A stretch of DNA of 64,000 nucleotides, from the NCBI RefSeq assembly GCF_000760695.4, contig NZ_JHEG04000001.1, positions 7,625,617 through 7,689,616 of the forward strand. The letters are read 5' to 3'. The first letter of the stretch is position 1, and every line of letters starts with the position of its first letter. The notes beneath the pieces were generated by a model, which worked only from the letters and a program-made list of their open reading frames with translations, was not told the origin of the DNA and made no database searches. The position numbers were made by a program, and so were the translations under genes. Origin of the DNA: Tolypothrix bouteillei VB521301 (GTDB lineage Bacteria > Cyanobacteriota > Cyanobacteriia > Cyanobacteriales > Nostocaceae). This document shows positions 8,352 through 18,700 of the stretch, in pieces.

Positions 8352-8671
8352 AATAATTTTCTACCGCTTTAGGTGCAATTAAGTCTGTTAACCTTATTTC
8401 ACATTATATCTATATTGATTTTCTTAAATGCCCAATCAGCAGAACTTGCGATGATTTGATTCGTATTGGCTTAATATAGAAAATTCTTAAGGAACGATGA
8501 AGGAGCGCGATAAAAGGTTATACTCCCTTTTAGAGTATAAAATTACACTTTATTGTGTACCGTAAAGCTTTCACTTTATACTTCATAACTTTATCCTTTA
8601 TACTTGAGCTGGCACTTGTGTCATAATTTTTAACATATGTTTAATATTTCCTTTTCACTAATGCCAGAGCC
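8352..8671. promoter_or_regulatory. divergent promoter region, ndhC / rubA
   Basis: About 320 bp of AT-rich DNA between two divergently read genes. It must hold both promoters. Short direct repeats of ACTTTATACTT type are visible at about 8572-8606. I see no riboswitch or ORF. Confidence 0.5.
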
Positions 8672-9007
8672 ATGAGCGAACAAGCTGTTGCCAACACTGA
8701 GTTAGACAGATACGAATGCCGCGCCTGCGGCTACGTTTACGAACCCCAGAAAGGTGACGACAAGCACGATATTGCCCCCGGTACGTCCTTTGCTGAATTA
8801 CCCAACAGCTGGAAGTGTCCGGTTTGTAGTGCCAAGAAAGTTGCTTTTACCAACATCGGTCCTGCAGGTACTGCATCGGGCTTCCAAGAAAATCTTAAGT
8901 ATGGCTTGGGTGTCAATACCTTGACTCCAGGACAGAAAAACTTGCTGATTTTTGGTGCATTGGCTATTGCTTTCTTGTTGTTTATGAGTCTTTATGGCTT
9001 AAAGTAA
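8672..9007 (+). CDS. rubA: membrane-anchored rubredoxin RubA
   Basis: 111 residues. The rubredoxin fold has both iron-binding pairs: YECRACGYVYEP near residues 14-25 and WKCPVCSAKK near 49-58. After a linker, residues about 88-108 form one membrane helix (LLIFGALAIAFLLFMSLYG). RubA is needed for assembly of photosystem II (and affects PSI) and sits in the thylakoid. It lies immediately before ycf48 and psbEFLJ, the conserved order in cyanobacteria. Confidence 0.96.
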   Translation: MSEQAVANTELDRYECRACGYVYEPQKGDDKHDIAPGTSFAELPNSWKCPVCSAKKVAFTNIGPAGTASGFQENLKYGLGVNTLTPGQKNLLIFGALAIAFLLFMSLYGLK

Positions 9008-9084
9008 AAATGCTCTTCTTCGCCGAGGTCTGCATTTTGACAGAATTAGGTAAACAAATTTAGATTAGAAACTGACAAATACAA

Positions 9085-10104
9085 ATGTTTTCAATTGCAA
9101 AATCTTGGCAGCGTTTATTAGCTTTATTTGCAGTTATCCTCGCGTGCGTGGGATGTAGTAAGGTTCCTTCAACTGCTTACAACCCGTGGGAAGTGGTTTC
9201 CGTGCCAACAGAGGCAAAACTCCTCGATATTGCCTTTAGCGACCCCCAACACGGTTTTTTGGTAGGTAGCAATGCAACTCTGTTAGAAACTAAAGATGGT
9301 GGTTCCACTTGGCAACCGATAGAATTACAATTGGAAGACCAACGATATCGTTTTAACACTGTTAGTTTCTCCGACAAGGAGGGATGGATAGCAGGAGAGC
9401 CTTCTTTATTACTCCATACCACTGATGCAGGTCATTCCTGGTCGCGCATTCCTCTTAATGAAAAGCTACCGGGTAACCCCATTAAGATTGTCGCCTTAGG
9501 ACAGTACTCTGCTGAAATGGCAACGGATGTAGGAGCTATATACAAAACTACTGATGCAGGGCTGAATTGGAAAGCTCAGGTAGAGCAAGCTGTTGGGGTT
9601 GTTCGTAACATGAAACGCTCTCCTGATGGGAAATACGTTGCTGTTTCTGCTAAGGGGAACTTCTACTCCACTTGGGAACCAGGGCAAACTGCTTGGGTTC
9701 CTCACAACCGCAATAGTTCTCGACGCGTGGAAAACATGGGATTCACGAGCGATGGCCAACTGTGGATGCTAGCACGGGGCGGTCAAATTCAGTTTAGTGA
9801 CCCAGCAGACCCAGAAAAGTGGCAAGATGCTAAATTCCCAGAACTATCCACAAGCTGGGGCTTGCTGGATTTGGCTTATCGCGACAGCGACGAAATTTGG
9901 CTGGGTGGCGGTAGCGGTAATTTAATGCGTAGCCCTGACGGTGGCAAAACTTGGGAAAAAGACCGCGATGTTGAAACAATCCCCGCAAATCTCTACAAAA
10001 TTGTTTTTTTCAATCCGAAACAAGGTTTTGCGATCGGCGATCGCGGTGTTTTACTAAAATATAATTCCAGTGTTGCAAGTACTGCCAAGTCTGAAGCAGC
10101 CTAG
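9085..10104 (+). CDS. ycf48: photosystem II assembly factor Ycf48/HCF136
   Basis: 339 residues. The N-terminus is a lipoprotein-type signal ending in VILACVGC, giving a lipid-anchored lumenal protein. The rest is a seven-bladed propeller with repeated SDPQHGFLVG, TKDGGSTWQP, TTDAGHSWSR, KTTDAGLNWK and SPDGGKTWEKD blades. Ycf48 binds newly made D1 and helps form the PSII reaction centre. Downstream come a hairpin at 10124 and then psbE. Start ATG 9085 gives the expected signal peptide. Confidence 0.96.
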   Translation: MFSIAKSWQRLLALFAVILACVGCSKVPSTAYNPWEVVSVPTEAKLLDIAFSDPQHGFLVGSNATLLETKDGGSTWQPIELQLEDQRYRFNTVSFSDKEGWIAGEPSLLLHTTDAGHSWSRIPLNEKLPGNPIKIVALGQYSAEMATDVGAIYKTTDAGLNWKAQVEQAVGVVRNMKRSPDGKYVAVSAKGNFYSTWEPGQTAWVPHNRNSSRRVENMGFTSDGQLWMLARGGQIQFSDPADPEKWQDAKFPELSTSWGLLDLAYRDSDEIWLGGGSGNLMRSPDGGKTWEKDRDVETIPANLYKIVFFNPKQGFAIGDRGVLLKYNSSVASTAKSEAA

Positions 10105-10123
10105 GTATTTCTCCTGTTTTCTG

Positions 10124-10153
10124 AGAAAGAGGTTACAGTGTGTAACTCTTTCT
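10124..10153 (+). terminator. hairpin between ycf48 and psbE
   Basis: AGAAAGAGGTTACA pairs with TGTAACTCTTTCT with one bulge and a 3-nt loop, then TAACTTTG. It may end most ycf48 transcripts or stabilise the 5' end of psbE mRNA; the T-tract is weak. Confidence 0.5.
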
Positions 10154-10207
10154 TAACTTTGTAGGATAATGATCTCATTAGCAATCTTTTTGAAGGTAGG
10201 GATATAA

Positions 10208-10459
10208 ATGTCAGGCACTACTGGGGAACGTCCATTTTCGGACATCATTACTAGCATTCGTTACTGGGTAATCCACAGCATCACCATTCCCGCACTTTTT
10301 GTTGCAGGTTGGTTATTTGTCAGCACGGGCTTGGCATATGACGTTTTCGGAACACCCCGTCCTAACGAGTACTACACACAAGTACGGCAAGAGTTGCCAA
10401 TTGTGAATAACCGTTTTGATGCAAAACAACAGGTACAGCAATTTAGTAACACAAAGTAG
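10208..10459 (+). CDS. psbE: cytochrome b559 alpha subunit
   Basis: 83 residues. The haem-ligand His lies in [18 protein letters not shown] near residue 23, within the single membrane helix. PsbE with PsbF binds the b559 haem at the PSII core and is essential for assembly. A GGTAGGGA sequence upstream is the likely ribosome site. First gene of psbEFLJ, with 9 nt to psbF. Confidence 0.98.
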   Translation: MSGTTGERPFSDIITSIRYWVIHSITIPALFVAGWLFVSTGLAYDVFGTPRPNEYYTQVRQELPIVNNRFDAKQQVQQFSNTK

Positions 10460-10465
10460 TTTTAA

Positions 10466-10606
<141 letters not shown>

Positions 10607-10615
10607 GAGTAAATC

Positions 10616-10735
10616 ATGGATAGAAATACCAATCCCAACAATCAGCCGGTTGAGTTGAACCGGACTTCATTGTATTTAGGACTACTACTCGTCTTTGTTC
10701 TGGGGATTCTGTTTTCCAGTTACTTCTTTAACTAA
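10616..10735 (+). CDS. psbL: photosystem II protein L
   Basis: 39 residues, full length: [20 protein letters not shown], then a membrane helix and the end SSYFFN. PsbL lies at the PSII dimer interface and protects forward electron flow from QA to QB. The [14 protein letters not shown] block is diagnostic. Confidence 0.97.
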   Translation: MDRNTNPNNQPVELNRTSLYLGLLLVFVLGILFSSYFFN

Positions 10736-10809
10736 CTGGAACAACGGTTATCCGTGGAGCGCTGGATGTCTGAAATTGTGTTGTGTATTTGTTAAGGGAG
10801 GAAAAAGCA

Positions 10810-10929
10810 GTGTCTGGAAGTGGTAGAATTCCCCTCTGGGTTGTAGCTACAATCGCAGGGTTAGGCGTAATTACTGTTGTAGGTATTTTCTTCTACGGCG
10901 CATACGCTGGTCTCGGTTCTTCTATTTAA
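10810..10929 (+). CDS. psbJ: photosystem II protein J
   Basis: 39 residues from a GTG start, preceded by AAGGGAGGAAAAAGCA, a strong Shine-Dalgarno. Sequence [19 protein letters not shown], then the helix and [13 protein letters not shown]. PsbJ regulates electron flow at the QB side and PSII assembly. The 74-bp gap after psbL is longer than the others in the operon. Confidence 0.96.
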   Translation: MSGSGRIPLWVVATIAGLGVITVVGIFFYGAYAGLGSSI

Positions 10930-10938
10930 GTCATAGTT

Positions 10939-11017
10939 AATGGTTAGTGGTTAGTCGCTAGTAGTTGGTGGTTTATTTTTACCAATAACTCCTAACGACT
11001 AACCACTTACTATTTGC
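10939..11017. terminator. bidirectional hairpin between convergent psbJ and psaI
   Basis: AGTGGTTAGTCG and CGACTAACCACT form a 12-bp outer stem, and TAGTAGTTGGT / ACCAATAACTCCTA extend it inward around a T-rich loop. It lies exactly between the stops of the two convergent genes and can serve both strands. The same GGTTAGT-type letters recur in other intergenic repeats here. Confidence 0.6.
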
Positions 11018-11020
11018 TAC

Positions 11021-11134
11021 TTAACCGATATCGTCACGTTCAATGTAAAGCAACATAAACGCCGATACGATACCAGGAATTACCAAACCTGTCAGGGGTA
11101 CAAGGATGGAAGGTAAGAATGAAGCTGAGTACAT
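11021..11134 (-). CDS. psaI: photosystem I reaction centre subunit VIII
   Basis: 37 residues, one membrane helix: MYSASFLPSILVPLTGLVIP, then VSAFMLLYIERDDIG. The FLPSI...VP start and the LYIER(D/E)D end are diagnostic of PsaI, which helps bind PsaL and form PSI trimers or tetramers. It is alone here, convergent with psbJ, with no psaL visible. Upstream AAAAGGATTCTGT gives a ribosome site. Confidence 0.88.
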   Translation of the reverse strand: MYSASFLPSILVPLTGLVIPGIVSAFMLLYIERDDIG

Positions 11135-11393
11135 ACAGAATCCTTTTAAATTAAGCAACAATTCATTTAGGAGCTTACTGCAAATTCTGCCCCATTTTTT
11201 TGAACTCTAAAGATTTTTAACAAATTTAGCCTCAGCCTCCTTCCTTCCCAAGCGGTTCTTGGGAGCGATCGCATGGAGGTTCCGTCTCCTGAAGTGGAGT
11301 CTGTAGCCCCGCAGTATGCATTCTCAGGCTTCACCTCGGAACGATCGCAAAAGCCCTCTGGTAGAGGTACAGTACCTTGCGCTCCCGAGTTCT

Positions 11394-13802
11394 TCAAATT
11401 CCTAAAAGCTCATCCGGATGAACATTTGGTAAGTCTGGAGGAACAACAGTTCTTTGTATGGAAACTTTGTCACTCTCTTGTTTGGTAGCCATGTCTACCG
11501 CGATCGCTTCTAAGCGAATTTCCAGACACCCATAAGGAACGTTGATATGAATGAGTTCTTCCATACCTCCTGAAATCAGAGGTAGGAAATTTATCAACCA
11601 ACGGGGACCGTCTATTAACTGGCGAGTTTGGCAATCTTCTACCCAGAATTTTACAGCTAATTCAGGGCGTCGTTCGGCGAGCCGCACGCGTAACATGACA
11701 GATTTCCCAGAAATCAGTTCGCCTTTTGGTAAGTGTATTTGGGGAACAGGTAGAGATTCTGCGATCGCCGATACCACAGGTAAGAGGATAGGTAAATCTG
11801 ATGCGGTTTGTTCATCTTGCTGTGATGTTGAACTATCAGCTAATGACTCATCAAAATTATCATCTACTACGATTTCTCGTGCTATCGAGGTTAAGCGTGC
11901 TTTGCTGTATTGGGTAGTGGTAACGACTGCGTTATCCGTTGGTTTTACAGATATTTCATCAGCGACTGCTACAACGTCTGTTCCCGTTTTTTCCCGTACA
12001 ACTATATTCTCTTCCGCATCTTGGTATCCCTGTGGCTGTACTTCCTTTTGTGGCTGCTCGGAGTCCTCCTGTCCCCGCGTCTCCTTTTCTTCTTCTACCG
12101 AGATAGGGACGGTATCGATATCATAATAGTCTTGGTCGCTTAAATTAATTGGTTCAGGTAGACTATACCCTTGACTTTGCATCCACTTTTTAATAAGGGG
12201 AGATGTGTGAGGATCGTCTGTGACTATTAATTCAGAACTGGATGCCGGAAAAATTTCAATGAGCGATCGCTTTTGAAATTCGATTTCTTCTTCTACCAAT
12301 GGCGATGAATCTTGCTCTGGAGATTCAGATTGAGCTTGTATCTCTTGCTCACTAGGTTGAGAGATATTTTGTTCGAGAGGCTCATTTTGAATTTGCGTGT
12401 TTTCTCCTTCTAATTGAGCGGAATCTTCATTGATAGTTTCAGCGATGGCGTGTTGATTGTTAACAGGTGGTTGAAAATTAAATAACTCTAAAGATTTACT
12501 CTCAATTTTTTGCCCGTCATCGATAAACACTTTTATTCGTCTTAAATATGGCAAAGCCGTGCTTCGAGTTCTTACGTAACCAATATCATCTGAACTAGAT
12601 AAACCAGGAGCGAGCGTCTTATTTTGCAGCGAAGCGATTCTGGGCAATTGAGGTACGGATCGACGGTTAGAATCCTTGTTAACTTTAGGTGGTAGCGTCT
12701 TTTGAGGAATGGGTTTGACAGCACTAGTGTCAGATATTTTCCCTGTTTTAACGAGATTAAAAAATTCCAAACCTATAGATGCATTTGACTTTTTAGTTTC
12801 AGACGCAGCCAGCACTTCTAGTTCTTGAGTCTCTTCTACAGTGTCTGGTTCCTTATAAGATGCAGCGCTAATTGCTAACAAATCTGCCACATCTGCTGTA
12901 ATTGTAAAGGACTCTCTGGCTAACAATAGAGTATTGCTATCAAGCGAGATAGTGCCATACAAACTCATTTCTGCTAAAATCAGCTTAGATGCACATTCAA
13001 TGGGAATTTCAACAGAGCATCTAATATCAAAGGGTAATAACTTTTCTGGTAAAGATTGACGCACTCTTCTGATTAATTCAGAACCTTGTGGAGAATATAA
13101 TTCTATTCTAATTTCCCCACTATAAATTCTTTCATAATGAGTTGATTCTTTTAACTTGACATATCCATTAACTGTCAGAGTTTGCCCCCAAGATACAGTG
13201 TAAATTTCCCTATCCAAAGTCAGAGAAAGGGGACATTCGAGTACAGATGTTAGAGAATCTTCAGCAGTTTCTTCTCCCTCAAGAACTGCTTCCGAATCTG
13301 GTAAAGCTAATTCAATCAAATTATTTAAAATTTGCTCTGCCGTGTCTCCTTTGAGCCATACCGGGTTAACAGGCTGAATATCTTCTTCTTGTTCGCTCTC
13401 GCTGTCAGCAGCAAGGACTTCCTTACTGTCTTGTCCTGCTTGTCCAAGTGTGACTTTAGGAAGAACTTGCAACCGCAGATCCTGTTGCCAAGATGTACCG
13501 AGAACATCTGACATCAAATCGCTCGAACAACGCATCTCCCAAATTCCAGGCTTAAGGTAGGTAAAAGGAATCACAGCCATCAAACCATCAGAATTTATGC
13601 GCCGCGATCGCCTTTGGATGCGCCGCTTGGGTGGCATTTCTAAAGTCGAGGTATGAGCGATCCGTACCTCCACATCCATGTTGGTACGGTTCGAGCGAGC
13701 GACAATTCTGTATCGCCCCTCGAGAATTTCCTCGCTGGGTGATTCCAACGGACGCCACGAGCGATCGCCTTGTTGCTGAATGAGAAATTGCCAGTTTTCC
13801 AT
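11394..13802 (-). CDS. large cyanobacterial protein of unknown function
   Basis: 802 residues, start MENWQFLIQQQGDRSWRPLE. I do not recognise a named domain. Residues about 1-120 look like a beta-sandwich (RYRIVARSNRTNMDVEVRI..., ...YLKPGIWEMRCSSDL). A second beta-rich part near 190-310 (SLTLDREIYTVSWGQTLTVN, SGEIRIELYSPQGSELIRR) resembles an Ig/CARDB-like fold. Residues about 330-660 are acidic and low in complexity, rich in Glu, Ser, Gln and Pro, and probably disordered. The last 130 residues return to beta structure (GELISGKSVMLRVRLAERRP). No signal peptide or membrane segment. A scaffold or surface role is conceivable but not shown. A 284-bp spacer without genes follows upstream. Confidence 0.8.
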   Translation of the reverse strand: MENWQFLIQQQGDRSWRPLESPSEEILEGRYRIVARSNRTNMDVEVRIAHTSTLEMPPKRRIQRRSRRINSDGLMAVIPFTYLKPGIWEMRCSSDLMSDVLGTSWQQDLRLQVLPKVTLGQAGQDSKEVLAADSESEQEEDIQPVNPVWLKGDTAEQILNNLIELALPDSEAVLEGEETAEDSLTSVLECPLSLTLDREIYTVSWGQTLTVNGYVKLKESTHYERIYSGEIRIELYSPQGSELIRRVRQSLPEKLLPFDIRCSVEIPIECASKLILAEMSLYGTISLDSNTLLLARESFTITADVADLLAISAASYKEPDTVEETQELEVLAASETKKSNASIGLEFFNLVKTGKISDTSAVKPIPQKTLPPKVNKDSNRRSVPQLPRIASLQNKTLAPGLSSSDDIGYVRTRSTALPYLRRIKVFIDDGQKIESKSLELFNFQPPVNNQHAIAETINEDSAQLEGENTQIQNEPLEQNISQPSEQEIQAQSESPEQDSSPLVEEEIEFQKRSLIEIFPASSSELIVTDDPHTSPLIKKWMQSQGYSLPEPINLSDQDYYDIDTVPISVEEEKETRGQEDSEQPQKEVQPQGYQDAEENIVVREKTGTDVVAVADEISVKPTDNAVVTTTQYSKARLTSIAREIVVDDNFDESLADSSTSQQDEQTASDLPILLPVVSAIAESLPVPQIHLPKGELISGKSVMLRVRLAERRPELAVKFWVEDCQTRQLIDGPRWLINFLPLISGGMEELIHINVPYGCLEIRLEAIAVDMATKQESDKVSIQRTVVPPDLPNVHPDELLGI

Positions 13803-14086
13803 TGTGACTGATGCAGGAACTATAAAGCCGCCTTAGGTATGACTTGCAAGAGCTTGCTGACAGTTTAGCTTAATGCACCACCAAAAGTGTTGTTTTTTTA
13901 TCCAAGTATTTGCAAGATTTCTGTAAGGTAACAGCAATTTAAATAAAGTCAACACGTCCACGCATATCTTCTACACCTAACCACTCCCATATTAGGACTG
14001 AGCTACGTAAGTCAATAACAGCAGATATTGATAATTTGAGCTTACAATATAAGGGATGTCATCACTTTGGGTTAGAATCATAACTT

Positions 14087-14818
14087 ATGTCCGAACAGCA
14101 GCTTCTAGATGCAGAGGAAATTGCTATCCCCGACATTAGCCAATTGGAAATCGAAGATGACAAACCGGTGGATAACTTTCAAAGTGAAAAGCAACAACGG
14201 CTGCTAGTAGAGCCACTCTACAGTAACCCAGTGCTGACAACTCCTTTCATAGCAGCCGCAAACGTGGGACTATTCTACTCACGCAAGCAAGATCCACTCG
14301 TACCAGATGCGTTTATCAGTTTGAACGTGCAAATGCCAGCAGATTGGAGTCAAAAGCAGAATCGCAGTTATTTTGTTTGGGAGTTTGGCAAAGCACCGGA
14401 AGTGGCGATCGAAATAGTTTCCAACCGCAAAGGCAAAGAATTGGGGGCGAAGAAAGAAGATTACGCTCGGGTTGGAATTCCATATTATGCAGTGTTTGAC
14501 CCCCTGCAACAGATTCAAGAAGCCGAGCAAATGAACGGCGCATTATTGCGAGTATATGCGCTGACAGCAGGAAAATATGTAGAACTAGAATCACCTTTCT
14601 GGCTAGAAACAGTCGGGATAGGTTTAACTTTATGGACGGGTACGTTTGAAGAACAACCAGGGCTGTGGCTGCGGTGGTGCGATGTCAAGGGAGATGTCAT
14701 TCCAACAGGAAAAGAGTTAAGCGAGCGAGAACGACAACGAGCTGAGCGAGAACAGCAACGAGCAACTCGATTGGCAGAACGGCTAAGAGAGATGGGCGTT
14801 GACCCGGATACAATTTAA
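14087..14818 (+). CDS. Uma2-family putative restriction endonuclease (DUF820)
   Basis: 243 residues. The PD-(D/E)XK-type core is visible: LVPDAFISLNV near residue 70, VAIEIVSNRKGKELGAKKEDYARVGIPYYAVFDP near 108-142. The C-terminus (about 210-243) is a charged coiled coil, SERERQRAEREQQRATRLAE. Uma2 proteins are very numerous in filamentous cyanobacteria; their biological role is unsettled. It is followed by hicBA, 39 bp downstream, on the same strand. A second Uma2 gene is at 52694. Confidence 0.88.
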   Translation: MSEQQLLDAEEIAIPDISQLEIEDDKPVDNFQSEKQQRLLVEPLYSNPVLTTPFIAAANVGLFYSRKQDPLVPDAFISLNVQMPADWSQKQNRSYFVWEFGKAPEVAIEIVSNRKGKELGAKKEDYARVGIPYYAVFDPLQQIQEAEQMNGALLRVYALTAGKYVELESPFWLETVGIGLTLWTGTFEEQPGLWLRWCDVKGDVIPTGKELSERERQRAEREQQRATRLAERLREMGVDPDTI

Positions 14819-14857
14819 AATATATGCGTTATATGAATCAAGCCGGAGAAACAAAAA

Positions 14858-15061
14858 ATGAAACTAAAAGTTATTATTCATGAAGCAGAAGAAGGTGGAT
14901 ATTGGGCTGAAGTTCCAGCTATTCCCGGTTGTGCAACTCAAGGAGACACATTTGAAGAATTGCTAGAAAATTTATATGAAGCGATAGAAGGTTGTTTATC
15001 TGTTGATATTGATGCAGTACAGATAACCGATAAATCGAAAGTGATCGAAATTGCCGTATGA
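14858..15061 (+). CDS. hicB: HicB-type antitoxin
   Basis: 67 residues: [20 protein letters not shown], then [24 protein letters not shown]. This is the partial RNase H fold of HicB, which neutralises HicA; the short form lacks a separate DNA-binding domain. A ribosome site GCCGGAGAAAC precedes it. Its stop overlaps the hicA start (ATGA), so the two are coupled. The antitoxin-first order is common in cyanobacteria. Confidence 0.88.
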   Translation: MKLKVIIHEAEEGGYWAEVPAIPGCATQGDTFEELLENLYEAIEGCLSVDIDAVQITDKSKVIEIAV

Positions 15062-15321
15062 ATTCAATGTCTGGCAAGGAGTTGACAAAGCTCTTAGAAC
15101 GCAACGGTTGGATACTATTACGGGTTCAAGGTAGTCATCATATATACGGTAAACCAGGGATTGCTTCTCGAATTTCTGTACCAATTCATGGTAATAAAGG
15201 TTTAAAGGTAGGCTTACTTAGACATTTATTAAAAACTGCTGGTTTATTGGAAGGTTTATCACAAGAAAAACCCGTAGATGAAACACTTGATGAACAAGAA
15301 GATCGTAAGGAGTCAGAGTAG
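15058..15321 (+). CDS. hicA: HicA-type mRNA interferase toxin
   Basis: 87 residues; start at 15058 or, matching the family better, at Met 4 ([15 protein letters not shown]). The double-stranded-RNA-binding-like fold has the catalytic His in [10 protein letters not shown], then [25 protein letters not shown]. HicA cuts mRNAs independently of the ribosome. The tail after LEGLSQEKP is acidic and not conserved. Overlap of 4 nt with hicB supports a working pair. Confidence 0.88.
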   Translation: MNSMSGKELTKLLERNGWILLRVQGSHHIYGKPGIASRISVPIHGNKGLKVGLLRHLLKTAGLLEGLSQEKPVDETLDEQEDRKESE

Positions 15322-15409
15322 TAATCTCCGGTTTAGTAATTTCCCCCTCCCCGTATCTGCAATGTACGCATAAGTAGTTCTTTACCCCCCTTAATCCCCC
15401 CTTGGAAAG

Positions 15410-15541
15410 CAGGGCTGTTTCATTCTTTGTAGATAAAATCTGGAAACCTCAAAGTACTGTTTACAGTTTGTGAACTGCCCCAGGCAAAGAACGGAGAAAT
15501 CAGAGTTTTAGGTTTTTCCTTTGGAAAATGAAACAGCCCTG
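15410..15541. mobile_element. 132-bp MITE-like element with 15-bp perfect terminal inverted repeats
   Basis: Starts CAGGGCTGTTTCATT and ends with its exact reverse complement. It has no ORF. The flanks repeat CCCTTGGAAAG on both sides, consistent with an 11-bp target duplication. It therefore looks like a non-autonomous transposon moved by a transposase elsewhere. The rest of 15322-15715 is repeat-rich spacer between convergent hicA and metH, with no gene. Confidence 0.7.
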
Positions 15542-15715
15542 CCCTTGGAAAGGGGGGAAACTAGATTACTAAATTTCCGGTTCCCTCTCCTTTTTAAGGT
15601 GTTAATAAGGGGAGGGCTAGTGGGGTAAGAACAAGTCTCATACCTTGATTTATAAGTTATGACAAACTTGTGTGTACACCGCAGCCTCCCGGTATGCGGA
15701 AAAGGGAAAAAGCGA

Positions 15716-18700
15716 TTAAGCGCTAAAGTATTTAGCTACAGGGTGATAGGTAATAATCGCCGTTGTAGACTGTTCCGGATAAAGCTGTTCGCTTTCATCC
15801 ATATACAAGTTAATGCGATCGCACCCCAACAACTCCAGTTGCTTGTACTGATCCTGAATATTCGGACAAGCCGGATACCCAAAACTATACCGCGAACCTT
15901 GATAGCGCTGTGCCAAAATCTCCCGAATGTTATCCGGTTCCTCAGCCCCAAAGCCCAATTCGCGACGAATGCGAGCGTGAGACCATTCAGCAAGCGCCTC
16001 GGCAACTTGCACGGCTAAACCGTGGAAATACAGGTAATCCGTGTATCGATTGCTAGCAAATAACTTTTGAGCAAACTCAGTAGCAACATGCCCAACAGTC
16101 ACCGCCTGCATTGGGAACACGTCGATCGCTCCCGACTCTTTCGGTGCAAAGAAATCTGCAATACACAATCTTCTCCCAGACTTCTGTCTTGGAAACTCAA
16201 ACTGAGCTATTACCTTAGCGTCCTTCGCGTCTTTGCGGTTCGTATCATAAAGATACAAACTATTCCCCCCAGCCTGACAAGGAAAATACCCGTAAACCAC
16301 CTGCGGATGCAGTAGGTTTTCCCGAACAACTCGCTGCTTCCACTCCTCCAAAATTGGATAAACCTTCTCATCCAAGAAAGCTTGGTACTCCTCCTTAGAT
16401 TGCTCCTTGGGTTTGCGGAACTGCCATTGTCCAGCAATTAACGCCTGTAAATCTAAATACCAGAACACTTCCTCCAAAGAAATGTCCTCCGGCTGAAGAA
16501 TCTTTGTTCCCCAGAAAGGCGGAGTCGGACGTTTGATATCCACCGCCACTGCTTCAGAACGTCTGGTATCAACTTCTTGTGGTTCAGCAGGTGCTTTTTC
16601 TTTAACTGCTTTCTCTCCTGAATGTTTGCGACCATTTCCTGACACTTCATTTTCAGCAAATTCACCCAAAAATCCATGGAGATCGTCCCAACACCCACCA
16701 GATTTTGCTGGCATTAATTTATCCATGAAATTCAAGTCAGAAAATGCGTCTTTGCCATAAACGACTCGACCTTTATAAGTATTCTGGCAATCTTCATAGA
16801 CAAACTTAGGTGTCAGCGCTGCACCACCCAAAATAACAGGAACTGTAATTCCTTTTTCGTTGAAAATCTCCAAGTTTTCTTTCATAAAGGCAGTGGATTT
16901 CACCAACAAACCACTCATGGCAATACAATCAGCTTTGTGCTTCTCGTATGCTTCAATGATGTTTTCCACCGGCTGCTTAATTCCCAAGTTAATCACCTTG
17001 TAACCGTTATTGGACAAGATGATATCCACTAAGTTTTTACCAATGTCGTGAACATCTCCTTTCACTGTTGCAATGATAAACGTACCCTTAGCATTATTAC
17101 CAGATTCTGACTTTTCCATGAGAGGTTCGAGATAAGCAACCGCCGCTTTCATGGTTTCAGCAGACTGCAACACAAAGGGTAACTGCATTTGTCCGGAAGC
17201 AAACAAATCGCCTACCACTTTCATGCCATCTAGCAAGATGGTGTTGATAATATCTAAAGGAGGATAATTTTCTAAAGCCTTTGCCAGGTTTTTCTCCAAA
17301 CCAATACGTTCGCCATCAATAATATGGCGCTTGAGACGTTCTTCAACCGGTAGACTTTCATCAACACCTTTGGCACGTTTTGTTGTGACTCCTTCAAACA
17401 GTGTTGTGAGTTCTGCTAAAGGATCGTAAGTACAAACATTCCCCTCAAAAGTCCGCTCATCGTAAATCAACTTGCGGCAAATTTCTTGATGGGGTTCCTC
17501 AATTTTTGCGAGAGGTAAAATTTTACTAGCACTGACGATCGCTGCATCCATTCCAGCTGCCATCGCCTCGTGTAGAAACATTGAGTTCAACACAACTCGT
17601 GCAGCAGGATTTAAACCAAAGGAAATATTGGATACTCCCAAAAGAACGTGACTTCCAGGCAATTCCTGACGGATGCGGCGAATCGCTTCAATAGTCGCTT
17701 TGCCGTTTTCACGGTCTTCTTCGATACCCGTGGAAATAGGGAGAGCCAGAGTATCAAAAAAGATTTCCCGTGCGTCAATTCCATATTCCACAGCTTGGCG
17801 GTAGGCACGTTGGGCGATCGCAAACTTTTTCTCGGCTGTTCGCGCCATCCCCTCTTCATCAATTGTACCGATAACAACACCCGCACCATATTTCTTCGCC
17901 AGTTCCAACACCTTGAGAAAACGGGGTTCTCCATCTTCATAGTTGGTAGAATTCAACAAACATTTACCACCAGCCACTTTTAACCCTGCTTCCATCTTTT
18001 CCCATTCGGTGGAATCCAGCATCAATGGCAGTGTCACATTATTAACCAATCGCGATACCAGCTCGTGCATATCACGCACGCCATCGCGCCCCACATAATC
18101 AACGTTAACATCAAGGATGTGTGCGCCTTCTTTGACTTGAGCTTTTGCCATGGAAACCAAGCCATCCCAATCTTCCGCATTCAGTAATTCGCGGCATTTT
18201 TTAGAACCACTGGCGTTGAGTCGTTCCCCAACAATCAAGAAGGAATTATCTTGAGTGTAGTTTTGAGTGCTGTAAATTGACGCTGCTGCTGCTTCTAACT
18301 CAGGATGTCTGAGCTTTGGCTTTAAATCTTTGGCTATTTCTGCTAATTGTTGAATGTGTTCCGGACGTGTCCCACAGCAACCCCCTATCACTTGGACACC
18401 CAAATCTTCAACAAAGTTCATCAAAGCCATCCGTAATTCCACAGGCGTTAAACGGTAGTAGGCTTGACCGCCTACGTTCTCTGGCAAACCAGCATTCGGA
18501 ATACAGGAAACAATAAATGGTGAATGCTCGGAAAGGTACTTGATATGCGGTTTCATCAAGTCCGGTCCTGTTGCACAGTTAAGACCGAGAATATCAATTG
18601 GGTAGGGTTCTAAAATTGTCAGTACGGCGTTGATTTCCGTCCCTACGAGCATCGTACCCATGGATTCCATTGTCACCGACACCATCAACGGACGGCGATC

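Noticed and set aside
11167-11397. 76-codon minus-strand frame next to psaI
   Set aside because: Made by a dispersed cyanobacterial repeat (GGAGGTTCCGTCTCC region); no ribosome site.
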